From a virus, in IMG/VR virus record IMGVR_UViG_3300009509_000027, positions 1 through 50,707 of that record: DNA of 50,707 nt. One strand, given 5' to 3'. Positions within the stretch are counted from its first letter, which is position 1; each line of letters starts with the position of its first letter. A model generated the notes under the pieces. It saw only the letters and a list, made by a program, of their open reading frames with translations, did no database searches and had not been told where the DNA came from. The position numbers were made by a program, and so were the translations under genes. This document shows positions 5,660-13,471 of this stretch, piece by piece.

Positions 5660-6346
5660 TTATCGGAACCGACGAAGTATCTCGTCGTCTATTCTATCAA
5701 CTGGCGTAGCGAAGCCCAGGTAATTTCCGCCGTAGTGTCGGGCGAACGTTATGCCCACAAGTTTGTTATTCCTTATTACAGGTCCGCCGCTGTAGCCGTG
5801 CCAACAAAAGCCGTCGTATACAAATTCATTGTTGTGACGTTCGTGTGCTACTCGTGCAAACGTCACCATCAGCCGCTTATCTGCTTTTGAGTTGAGTGGA
5901 TTTCCTATGCAGACTAACCCATCTCCAAGCTGCAATGGCCGGGTGTCTATTTGCATGAATAGACCATATGGTTTGTCAATTATCACTAAAGCGATATCGT
6001 CGTTTTTGTCTCTGATTATCTCTTTAGACTTGAAGGTAAAACCATCGACGGTCGTCACTGTTATGTCACCAACTAAACCTTCGACAACATGCTTCGCGGT
6101 CAATAGGGCTGTCGGCGATACAAAGACACCCGATCCACCAGACAATATCGCGGAGCAGGATCTAAGCTCATCTAATTTGCAACCCACCGACAACTCACCT
6201 TCGACCCGCCGTAGCCGTGCGTGATTTAACATCAACCCACCCGCGTGTGCGAACGTTCGCTGCTTCAATGTCCCGCAGTCACCTTCCTGGACATATGTCA
6301 TAAACGTAAGACATCCAAGTAGTAACACAACCAGCAAATCCTTCAT
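5660..6346 (-). CDS. Secreted trypsin-like serine protease
   Basis: 228 aa with a cleavable-type signal (MKDLLVVLLLGCLTFMTYV). The catalytic triad of the chymotrypsin/HtrA fold is visible: His86 in LLTAKHVV, Asp116 or Asp117 in KNDDIALV, and Ser186 in GYSGGPV. No PDZ domain follows, so it is a single-domain V8/trypsin type. Such a protease is unusual in a phage. Its role could be processing a cell-envelope or virion protein, or modifying the host surface; it lacks features of a capsid maturation protease and lies far from the head genes. It has its own ribosome site (GAGGAAGG) and is followed by a strong terminator. Confidence 0.85.
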   Translation of the reverse strand: MKDLLVVLLLGCLTFMTYVQEGDCGTLKQRTFAHAGGLMLNHARLRRVEGELSVGCKLDELRSCSAILSGGSGVFVSPTALLTAKHVVEGLVGDITVTTVDGFTFKSKEIIRDKNDDIALVIIDKPYGLFMQIDTRPLQLGDGLVCIGNPLNSKADKRLMVTFARVAHERHNNEFVYDGFCWHGYSGGPVIRNNKLVGITFARHYGGNYLGFATPVDRIDDEILRRFR

Positions 6347-6365
6347 GGCGATTCCTTCCTCAGCT

Positions 6366-6647
6366 TCACTTCTTTGCGAGGCGAAATCTTGGGCACTCCC
6401 AAACAGGTGCCACCAAGTTTAAAGCCACGCAGGTTTCATAAAGTGTCTGAGCAATCGGACAATTGGTTTCCAGCCCTGGGTGAAGCCGATCACATTTCCA
6501 GCACAGGCAGTATTCCGATTGCTTTCCTTTCAAGTCAGAGCGAACCCATACGTATGCTCCGTGATGTTTGTATTGTTTATAGCGATGGACATGATTAAGA
6601 ATGTTCTTGATCGTGCCCGGCGTTAGGTGTTCCGAGATGTATCCCAT
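6366..6647 (-). CDS. Hypothetical Cys-rich protein
   Basis: 93 aa with a GGAG site. Residues 5-13 (SEHLTPGTI) are encoded by a 29-bp sequence also present in the lipoprotein gene. The rest has CLCWKC, CPIAQ, CVAL and WECPRF cysteines, suggesting a zinc or iron-sulfur site. It lies between a terminator and the protease gene. Confidence 0.65.
   Translation of the reverse strand: MGYISEHLTPGTIKNILNHVHRYKQYKHHGAYVWVRSDLKGKQSEYCLCWKCDRLHPGLETNCPIAQTLYETCVALNLVAPVWECPRFRLAKK
6607..6635. repeat. 29-bp direct repeat, copy 1
   Basis: Identical over 29 bases to 7259-7287 and in the same reading frame in both genes (codes for SEHLTPGTI). It looks like a recent duplication or recombination scar. Confidence 0.85.
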
Positions 6648-6671
6648 TTGCTTTCTCCAGAAAAAAGTTAA

Positions 6672-6704
6672 GGGCCGCAGTGGCTACACGCCCGGCTGCG
6701 GCCC
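6672..6704 (-). terminator. Rho-independent terminator after lipoprotein gene
   Basis: A 9-bp GC-rich stem (6672-6680 with 6696-6704) is followed on the minus strand by TTAACTTTTTT. Confidence 0.85.
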
Positions 6705-6711
6705 GACGTTG

Positions 6712-7356
6712 TTAGATCACCGCTTTTGCTTCTTTCACTGCCTGCCTTGCTTCGGGCGACTGACTATCTTTCAATATCTCAATTATTGCCGCCTGTTTTT
6801 CGGGTTCGCCTTCCGCGTCGATCACGTTCTGGATGCTTTTCACTATAGAGACCAGATTGCGATCTTTGTCGGTCAACTCGCCCTTGACTTCGGTCATAGC
6901 TTTTTGTAGATCGGCTTCGGTGTAGTCTTGTGGTCGTTTTCTCATTAAGCCCAGATATCCACCAGCACCTACGCCGAGTAGTGACAATCCTAAAGCGATT
7001 GCTCCAGTCGTCGGATTCCATAGAAACTCCTCGCGGTCTTCTGCCAGCTTTGTATCTTTCACAAGGAAGCCTCTCAAGATGTCTTCTTCGAGCTTTTTCT
7101 GTTCAGCCAATTGTCTTAATTCCTGATTTGTCAAAGCGACGGCTGCTTCAAAGTCTTGGTTTAGTTTTCGTAGCTCCGCGAGACTTGGGAAAAGGAAGCC
7201 TCTATAATCTTCCGCCTTTCCTGTCCCCGCTTCTTCATTGAATTTCACGACCTTCTCGTTGATCGTGCCCGGCGTTAGGTGTTCCGATACAGTGCCAATG
7301 CAGCCACTGCCAATCAGAACAACCGCCAGTAAAATATACGCGATTGCTTTTTTCAT
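6712..7356 (-). CDS. Lipoprotein with internal transmembrane segment (possible unimolecular spanin)
   Basis: 214 aa. Residues 1-19 form a lipoprotein signal ending in LIGSGC (Cys19). Residues about 55-110 are helical and probably coiled coil; residues 117-137 are hydrophobic and glycine-rich, followed by MRKR; the last 75 residues are helical and charged. A lipid anchor plus a membrane span would bridge outer and inner membranes, as in unimolecular spanins of Gram-negative phages, but those usually end soon after the span, so this is only a suggestion. The 29-bp repeat codes for the start of the mature protein. Confidence 0.7.
   Translation of the reverse strand: MKKAIAYILLAVVLIGSGCIGTVSEHLTPGTINEKVVKFNEEAGTGKAEDYRGFLFPSLAELRKLNQDFEAAVALTNQELRQLAEQKKLEEDILRGFLVKDTKLAEDREEFLWNPTTGAIALGLSLLGVGAGGYLGLMRKRPQDYTEADLQKAMTEVKGELTDKDRNLVSIVKSIQNVIDAEGEPEKQAAIIEILKDSQSPEARQAVKEAKAVI
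7259..7287. repeat. 29-bp direct repeat, copy 2
   Basis: Identical to 6607-6635; codes for SEHLTPGTI just after the lipobox. Confidence 0.85.
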
Positions 7357-7823
7357 TCGTCCGGTCTCCTAAGAACACCATCTACAATTGATTCGAGAGC
7401 CGCGATATATCCGGCCTTACACTTCAAATATCTTTTGTGGCAATACAGCCGCACATCCAGATCCGGTATGTTGTTGATGACGGCGGTCGTTGCTGCGAAC
7501 CGCATATCCAGAGCATCTTCTTCCTTGCGAAGTCGAGCGTATGCGATTAGGTTGCTGTTCTCATAATAGAGGATGTCTTCGATCTTTCCCAGGACGGTCA
7601 ACTCACTCTTGGGCACTTCACACATGAGGACCGACCCACTCTTGAGATTGATTGTCACTTCCTGCAATTCAGGTGGTGTCTGTCCGTTATCTGCCCAAGA
7701 GTAGTCCAGGCCCGTTATCTCAGGCAGGGATATATTTGCAATCGACTGAGCGAATTCATCAGGATTAGTTGACCATGCTGTGATCGACTGACCTGATTTG
7801 AAAGTCACTTTAATCGGTATCAT
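7353..7823 (-). CDS. Hypothetical protein
   Basis: 156 aa; it overlaps its neighbours by 14 nt upstream and 4 nt downstream (ATGA). The N-terminal part is beta-rich (IPIKVTFKSG, VTINLKSG) and the C-terminal part helical with three cysteines. No family is recognised. It is part of the 8028-6712 operon. Confidence 0.65.
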   Translation of the reverse strand: MIPIKVTFKSGQSITAWSTNPDEFAQSIANISLPEITGLDYSWADNGQTPPELQEVTINLKSGSVLMCEVPKSELTVLGKIEDILYYENSNLIAYARLRKEEDALDMRFAATTAVINNIPDLDVRLYCHKRYLKCKAGYIAALESIVDGVLRRPDE

Positions 7824-8028
7824 CTAAACATTCTCCGAGTTCAGGAAATAAGACCTCGACGTCCTGGGTGCCATAGATCTCAGAGAACACTTGTTCTAAG
7901 ATCCTGCGATTATAGTCGATGTCCGCCCCGCTGTCTTGTCCCTCAACGGCACACTTGATGATATACTCACTTTCGATGCGAGTCATCGCGGTGCCCTTTA
8001 CGAACACGATAGCAGTTGTGATATTCAT
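7810..8028 (-). CDS. Small acidic hypothetical protein
   Basis: 72 aa, strongly acidic at the C-terminus (ELGECLDDTD). The ATG at 8028 has a GAGGA site and is the first gene after the promoter at 8038-8066. Function unknown. Confidence 0.6.
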   Translation of the reverse strand: MNITTAIVFVKGTAMTRIESEYIIKCAVEGQDSGADIDYNRRILEQVFSEIYGTQDVEVLFPELGECLDDTD

Positions 8029-8037
8029 AATATCCTC

Positions 8038-8066
8038 ACTATATCAAATTTACTCAGGTTTGTCAA
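8038..8066 (-). promoter_or_regulatory. Sigma70-type promoter
   Basis: The consensus -35 TTGACA is at 8061-8066 and the -10 TATAGT at 8038-8043, with a 17-bp spacer. It lies within the end of the preceding gene and drives the 8028-6712 operon with a leader of only a few bases before the ribosome site. Confidence 0.75.
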
Positions 8067-8277
8067 TCATTTTTAGGATGATTTTGAATGATTTTTTAGG
8101 CAGTTCTTGGCAATATCCGAGCCAAAACTGGTTGCAGGCCGGATTTATACATTTCCGCACAACCGCCCCGTGCTTATTTTCTACAAGGCCGAAGGCAGAA
8201 GGTTTGACTTTTTGTGGTGTGCCCAGGAAGCTTTCACACGTCCTACATCTTATTCTGTCGTCTCCTGGTATTGCCAT
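8050..8277 (-). CDS. Small zinc-finger protein
   Basis: 75 aa with CRTC near the N-terminus and CINPAC about 25 residues later, a four-cysteine zinc-binding pattern, then a basic C-terminus (LPKKSFKIILKM). It follows the primase-helicase gene by 8 nt and may assist DNA transactions. No family is recognised. Confidence 0.65.
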   Translation of the reverse strand: MAIPGDDRIRCRTCESFLGTPQKVKPSAFGLVENKHGAVVRKCINPACNQFWLGYCQELPKKSFKIILKMIDKPE

Positions 8278-8285
8278 GATATCTC

Positions 8286-10646
8286 CTAAAACGGCGGCGG
8301 TTCATCTGTAACTGCGTCCTGCCATTTTGTCTTTGATCCCTGGACATTATCCCAGCACTTTCTGCATTCTGTCAATGTCCCTATCCTATAGCACTTTGGA
8401 TTTGTATTGAAATTCAGCCCAGTATCATAGGGTGCTTTTGGGTCTGGGCTGACTCGCCGGGTTGTTGTTTGTGGCAACCCCACTGGCATAACCCGACTTA
8501 GAAATCGACCGAGCCGCGTCATAGAAATTCTGTTCATATAGTTGCCCGCGTAACGCTTGACAAATCTCTCCAGGTCAAACAGCAATTCTTCTTTACAGAT
8601 CATTGTTTCCCAGTCTTCATGTCTCGCCAGGACACGACCTTCATGGAGTTTGTCATACCACCAAGCTTGTTCGGGACTCAAATTGAGCTGCTTTTGCTCA
8701 GCGAGTGCCTCTGTGTTTGGTGGAGTCCGCAGGTCTATATTCGAGATATCGAGTGACATCAGGTAGTGGAGTAAAGCCTCATACCCACCGTTCTCAAGTT
8801 GAGCCATGATGTCGCCGAAGTATTGAGAATCACGTCGATGTGCTTCGCCCATATCCAGTACGAAGAAACGACGGTCATCCATTGCCACTGGCACGACCCA
8901 GTCGCTGTTCGAGGCCATGATTAGGTGGATGTAGTTAGGTTGTGCTTCTGAGTCTATTCCTTTTTTCTCTATTACAATATGCTCCTCGGTGATTAGAGCT
9001 TTGAGGATGCCTTCGCTTTTCTTATCGCCTGCGTAGAATGCTTCATCGGCAAACAACACAACGCAGTCACGTAAATGAGCGTTGAACGAACCAACAAGGT
9101 GCTTTGAGTTACTGATATGTAAGAAGTGTTGGCCGAATAGTTTGCCGACTGCTTTAGCAAAGAACGATTTTCCTGTACCTTGTTTTCCTCGCATCACTAC
9201 AGCGGTCCCGGCAGGTTGTCCAGGATTCTGAACGGCAGCGGCAAGCCACGCCATGAGATACTCATAATACTCAGTGACACCGCAGCAAACATTGTTCAGC
9301 AAGTGATCGAGGAACAAGTCACATGCTCCTGGGATCGCTTCGTAGTTGAAGCCACGCCACAGATTGAATGCACCGTCAACCTCTTGGGCGGGCACGAAGA
9401 TCATCTGATCGAATTGTCTTCTACTCTTATGTTGAAGCCACCATTTTCCGAGAGGCATGAATACGTCGGCACCATTCTTGTCCTCACCAACTTTCACTTT
9501 GCGGTGCATATATCGATTTGAAAAGTCTTGGAAGGTCTGCAATTCTATTTTAGGTCTGCCGAACGAGTGGTCGAATTCTTCTGCAATCACGCGGCACTTG
9601 CCGCCGATGCTGGAGATCACAGCGTGCTTTTCATTCAGCTCACGGAGAGCTGGATCTACCGCGTTTTCTTTGGCTCGTTCTATTTGCCGCAAGGCGTAGG
9701 CTTCTGCTCTTGATCCGAGCTGCACGACCGATTCAGCAACGCCGAAGTCTTTGTCGGTGATGATCGAGAAGATAGTCTCATCATTAATACCAGCACGTAC
9801 TAATTCGCAGCACACACAGAACAAAGCTTCGCTGCGTGACTTGAACCGGTGAGGTTCATCAGGGTCACGCCCCTGGGCAATTAGCACTTTGACCCAATCT
9901 TTCACATTCTCGCCCAGCTCGGAGAGATCCTCTATCCGCCGAACATTGGCCGTATCCACTTTGGGCGTTAGGTCAGATCGACCGCCAGAAAATCCAGCGG
10001 AAGCTGACGACTGGACCTTCTGAGCCGCAGTGAATTGGCTGATCGGATATGATATCTTTGTATCAAGGTGGACCGTTTCAGCCAATACTTCTTTGCGGCC
10101 CTTCTTACGCTTCTTAGCGTTTGGCCGGTTCATCGTTCCAGGCAATCTCATAATCCGGTCGATGTTATGGCAGTTGTCTCCGCCCAGGAGTAGCTCAAGC
10201 TGCATGTTGTAGCGTTTCGCTGATTCGGCTTTGGCAATGTCACCGTCTATGGTGATTGGTTCTTCGAGCCGCCAGAAAGCTTGATACCCACCGCCAGAGA
10301 ATATGACACAAGTAGGCGTAGGTTTGAATGTTCGGATTTTGTCGAGGATTCTTTTTTGTTCAAGCTCCAGGTTCTCACCGGCACGCGGGTCCACATCAAC
10401 ATGTAGATACTCAACTGACTGGATATCTTCACGAGAAGCCTTCTTACTAACAGCTTCTCGGCAAGGATTGACAGAGAAGTATATATTATGATATTCACCG
10501 TTCTTGACAAGCCAGTCTTCCAGTTTGTCTTCGAGCTCGCCCGGGAATGTCACGGTGTTAAGCTTTCCACCGTCTACCGGAATTGCTGTGAGCGTCCAGG
10601 GGCCGCCCGGCCTAAACTCTTTTAAGAAGTCAAGAGATAGTGACAT
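8286..10646 (-). CDS. Primase-helicase (AEP-type primase plus SF3-like/DUF5906 ATPase)
   Basis: 786 aa. The N-terminal 200 residues have archaeo-eukaryotic primase signs: acidic pair in LHVDVDP (Asp84, Asp86), the GGGYQAFWRL strand, and NIDRIMRLPGT. The C-terminal part has an ATPase with Walker A GKQGTGKS (about residue 486), acidic FADEAF, a MASNSDW sensor and a DDRRFF arginine motif, as in phage DUF5906/VirE-type helicases. It would prime and unwind DNA at the phage fork. The length fits bifunctional primase-polymerase/helicase proteins. It overlaps the nuclease gene by 17 nt, within the replication operon. Confidence 0.85.
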   Translation of the reverse strand: MSLSLDFLKEFRPGGPWTLTAIPVDGGKLNTVTFPGELEDKLEDWLVKNGEYHNIYFSVNPCREAVSKKASREDIQSVEYLHVDVDPRAGENLELEQKRILDKIRTFKPTPTCVIFSGGGYQAFWRLEEPITIDGDIAKAESAKRYNMQLELLLGGDNCHNIDRIMRLPGTMNRPNAKKRKKGRKEVLAETVHLDTKISYPISQFTAAQKVQSSASAGFSGGRSDLTPKVDTANVRRIEDLSELGENVKDWVKVLIAQGRDPDEPHRFKSRSEALFCVCCELVRAGINDETIFSIITDKDFGVAESVVQLGSRAEAYALRQIERAKENAVDPALRELNEKHAVISSIGGKCRVIAEEFDHSFGRPKIELQTFQDFSNRYMHRKVKVGEDKNGADVFMPLGKWWLQHKSRRQFDQMIFVPAQEVDGAFNLWRGFNYEAIPGACDLFLDHLLNNVCCGVTEYYEYLMAWLAAAVQNPGQPAGTAVVMRGKQGTGKSFFAKAVGKLFGQHFLHISNSKHLVGSFNAHLRDCVVLFADEAFYAGDKKSEGILKALITEEHIVIEKKGIDSEAQPNYIHLIMASNSDWVVPVAMDDRRFFVLDMGEAHRRDSQYFGDIMAQLENGGYEALLHYLMSLDISNIDLRTPPNTEALAEQKQLNLSPEQAWWYDKLHEGRVLARHEDWETMICKEELLFDLERFVKRYAGNYMNRISMTRLGRFLSRVMPVGLPQTTTRRVSPDPKAPYDTGLNFNTNPKCYRIGTLTECRKCWDNVQGSKTKWQDAVTDEPPPF

Positions 10647-11058
10647 AGTTTATTACGTCCTGTATGTTTTTGGTAATTAGGCCAGCTAATTCAAGCAGTT
10701 CAGCTTTATTGTTTCCTTCTTTTCCAACATATAGAGCCGCTGCTTCTCCGTCGAAAACAAGCCATTCTCGTGTTCGTGATACATAAAGAATTAACCAACC
10801 GATCCCCCACCAAATTTCCTTTTTTTGGCACGACGTATATCGTCGTAATAACCACACACGTTGTTGCTGTGTGAAGTGCGGGATGCGTACAGTTGTCTCA
10901 GCCTTTTTCGGCCAATCTTCCAGGTACTTGCACTCAATCCAACCATCAATGAATTGAATGTCAGGTGTCCCCGGATAGGCCGGATTCTCGACGCTTGTTG
11001 CATCGAGTCCGACCTTATTCAGGGCTTTCACCAAAAGTTGTCGTTGCTGTTGTTCCAT
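10630..11058 (-). CDS. VRR-NUC family nuclease
   Basis: 142 aa. The PD-(D/E)XK signature is clear: TPDIQFIDGWIECKYL, with Asp and Glu-x-Lys catalytic residues, preceded by an N-terminal helix and PAYPGTPD. VRR-NUC proteins in phages act on branched DNA or serve as replication nucleases. It starts 1 nt after the ASCH-like gene and overlaps the primase. Confidence 0.8.
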   Translation of the reverse strand: MEQQQRQLLVKALNKVGLDATSVENPAYPGTPDIQFIDGWIECKYLEDWPKKAETTVRIPHFTQQQRVWLLRRYTSCQKKEIWWGIGWLILYVSRTREWLVFDGEAAALYVGKEGNNKAELLELAGLITKNIQDVINYVTIS

Positions 11059-11059
11059 C

Positions 11060-11440
11060 CTAACCAGGAGTCTCCTCTAAAACTTCATAGAACACGAGTG
11101 TCACTAACTCGTGGACGAGAAAGCCATCATAGACTTTCTTCATTGTCTCGAAGAGACCTTTGAAGGTTTGACAAGCCGGGTCATGCTCCAGCTTGAGTAC
11201 GTGAGGATAATTCGTCAGGTCTGCGAATTTCATCACCTTCACGTCGAAAATCTCTGCGTATACTTCGCAGCCTTCGACTACTTCTGCTCCAGTTTCCGCG
11301 ACAATGACATTGTCACCGGCCTTTAGGTCCGACCACTTTAGCCCCTGTCGCACAGTGAGGTTGATAGCTCGATTGCCGTGTCCCGGTATCTCTACCGGCA
11401 CAGTGTTGTGAATGTTGTTTTTGAACAATAGTGTTCTCAT
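11060..11440 (-). CDS. ASCH/PUA-like domain protein
   Basis: 126 aa beta-barrel-like protein. Features fitting the ASCH fold are GLKWSDLKAGDNVIV, the strand VYAEIFDVKVMKFADL, and a terminal LVTLVFYEVLEE strand. ASCH/PUA proteins bind RNA or modified nucleotides; the substrate here is unknown. It sits between polymerase and nuclease with a 4-nt overlap. The assignment is by fold pattern only. Confidence 0.55.
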   Translation of the reverse strand: MRTLLFKNNIHNTVPVEIPGHGNRAINLTVRQGLKWSDLKAGDNVIVAETGAEVVEGCEVYAEIFDVKVMKFADLTNYPHVLKLEHDPACQTFKGLFETMKKVYDGFLVHELVTLVFYEVLEETPG

Positions 11441-13377
11441 TCCATACTGTCTCCCCAGTTGGCCCCGATTTCCACGTCTACCTTAGACGGTACTACCAGC
11501 GGCACACAGTTTGTCATAATCTCAGCCATATCCTTTGCTGTTTTCTCATCATATATAGTTATATCAATTTCGTCGTGAATTTGCAACTGAAATTTGAAAT
11601 TTTCTTTATCCAGAAGCACCATTGCCAATTTTGTTTGATCTGCTGCGGACCCCTGGATCAGGTTGTTGAGTGCCTTCCGCTCCATGTTAAGACCTGGGGG
11701 ATAGTGGATATGCCGACCGAGCAATGTCCGAATATAACGACGATTCCAGGCGACTCGCTCAACCCTTTCCTTAATGTCACTCAAGAATGGAACCTTGCGA
11801 TTGAATTCTTCCAGGAAGGCCCGGCCTTCGGGTCCGGCCACTTCTCGCTCAGCTCCACGTATGTGAATTTTTTCTGTTGCAAAGCCACAAGCCCGGCACA
11901 TTTTTGCTTGTCCCATGCCATAAGTCAGGCCAAGAAAAACAGCTTTTGCCCGCTTACGAAGCTTTGCAAACTTCACCGGGTCATCGTCTTTCTTAATACC
12001 GAACGCCATTTCGGTTGTCATATCATGCCAGTCGTAACCAGCGAAAAACTTGTCGATGGCCGCTTGCGTCCCTCGGCACCCGGCGATATGTGCAAAATGA
12101 ACAAACAGCCGAGGCTCTTGTTGTGAGTAGTCACAAGCAGCCCACCTTCCACCTTCGTCCGGCAGATAGATCGAACGCCACATTTTACCCAGTACTGGGT
12201 GACGTGATGGCTGCTGTTGAAGGTTTGGGTCACAAGATGAGAGACGCCCAGGACCAGCACCTTTGACCTCGTCACTGTCATCGTCCTGACGCCGGAGCTG
12301 ATTGAACGTACAATGAATTCTACCGTTGACAGCATGATCCCTGATCGACTTCACGAACGTGTTGCGAACCTTGTTATATGCACGAACTTCGAGTATCGAA
12401 TTGACCACAGGGTGATCGGCGTTAGGTAGTAAGAATTCCTTCTTGACTGATGGCTGTCCCTCTGGGAATTGGCCGGATGGTTCGGTCTGACCATAGGGAA
12501 TTTGTGCTACGTCACAAGCCTTGATTACTAACTTCGTTTTGTTGATCTCATCGACTTGAATTCTTACGCCGGTCTTATCATAGATCACCTTGAGAAATTC
12601 TTGTTCTTTTTCAATGGTAAACTTTTCAACCTTAGCAAGCTGATCGAAGTCGATGCGAATTCCCCGGCGTCTCATCTTCACAAGAACAGGTGTAACTTGA
12701 CACTCAAGATCGTAGATCTTCCAGAGATCGACATCGTCAATGATCTTCTCTTGCTTCCGTAGGATCTTCAATGGTAACTCGGAGTCATAAGCACCGTAGG
12801 CACCGACGTAACGCCCAGGGAGTTGCCAGAGATCCTTCTTAGGATCAAGGTCGTATGCTGTTGCGGCGTCACGTAGCATCGTTTCATTCTTACCTGGAAA
12901 TCCATATTTTTCAGCTAAGGTCTCCAGACTGTAAGAGAATTGATTCTCATCTATCAGTGGCTCAGCCACCTGGATATCCTTGAAGCCAGCTTGACGAAAG
13001 ACTATACCTTCTTCTGCCAACCAGTCAAGATCGTAGCCTATGTTTGCTCCGCAAATTGTGCCTTTGTAGGTCTTGGCCCGATCCTTCAAGTATTGAATAA
13101 TCTTCGTCGCATCCATGTTGTCACCACCCTTGTGGCGTATCGGTAGATAGAAGCCTGGGCCATCTTCAATTGCAAAGCTGATACCAACAATGTAGCTGTC
13201 ACTACGTCGAACTCCCGGGCCGAGCTTCTTTAGATCTACATCCTTAGTCTCAACATCAATACCTACGCGGCCAGCCCCTTCCCATGTTGTAGGAAGATCG
13301 CTCATAGCCGGTGGACGCCAATCACTTTTCGGCTTGAACAGCGGCATTTGACCTTCGTAGTTTCGACCTCTACCCAT
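11437..13377 (-). CDS. Family A DNA polymerase with 3'-5' exonuclease
   Basis: 646 aa. Proofreading motifs: GIDVETK (Asp41, Glu43), CGANIGYDLDW, and YGAYDSEL. Polymerase motifs: A CDYSQQEPR (about 415), B KRAKAVFLGLTYG, and C QIHDEID. The position equal to E. coli Phe762 is Leu. There is no 5' nuclease domain, as usual in phages. It is the replicative polymerase of this phage, encoded with helicase, primase and SSB. Motif A departs from the common DYSQIELR by Gln-Glu-Pro-Arg. Confidence 0.95.
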   Translation of the reverse strand: MGRGRNYEGQMPLFKPKSDWRPPAMSDLPTTWEGAGRVGIDVETKDVDLKKLGPGVRRSDSYIVGISFAIEDGPGFYLPIRHKGGDNMDATKIIQYLKDRAKTYKGTICGANIGYDLDWLAEEGIVFRQAGFKDIQVAEPLIDENQFSYSLETLAEKYGFPGKNETMLRDAATAYDLDPKKDLWQLPGRYVGAYGAYDSELPLKILRKQEKIIDDVDLWKIYDLECQVTPVLVKMRRRGIRIDFDQLAKVEKFTIEKEQEFLKVIYDKTGVRIQVDEINKTKLVIKACDVAQIPYGQTEPSGQFPEGQPSVKKEFLLPNADHPVVNSILEVRAYNKVRNTFVKSIRDHAVNGRIHCTFNQLRRQDDDSDEVKGAGPGRLSSCDPNLQQQPSRHPVLGKMWRSIYLPDEGGRWAACDYSQQEPRLFVHFAHIAGCRGTQAAIDKFFAGYDWHDMTTEMAFGIKKDDDPVKFAKLRKRAKAVFLGLTYGMGQAKMCRACGFATEKIHIRGAEREVAGPEGRAFLEEFNRKVPFLSDIKERVERVAWNRRYIRTLLGRHIHYPPGLNMERKALNNLIQGSAADQTKLAMVLLDKENFKFQLQIHDEIDITIYDEKTAKDMAEIMTNCVPLVVPSKVDVEIGANWGDSME

Positions 13378-13471
13378 CGTATTTGTCCAGGTTCGCTTGC
13401 CTCACTCCAGGAAGATAACCATAGCGATTACAACGACTTACAGTCAGTTTTTTCTTCGGATCTATTTTCAC
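13370..13471 (-). CDS. Tiny basic protein (33 aa) bridging helicase and polymerase genes
   Basis: The GTG at 13471 overlaps the helicase stop (GTGA), and the TAG at 13370-13372 overlaps the first codons of the polymerase gene. The product is basic (MKIDPKKKLTVSRCNRYGYL...), ending DKYDG. The exact double overlap suggests translational coupling and a real gene; function unknown. Confidence 0.5.
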   Translation of the reverse strand: MKIDPKKKLTVSRCNRYGYLPGVRQANLDKYDG

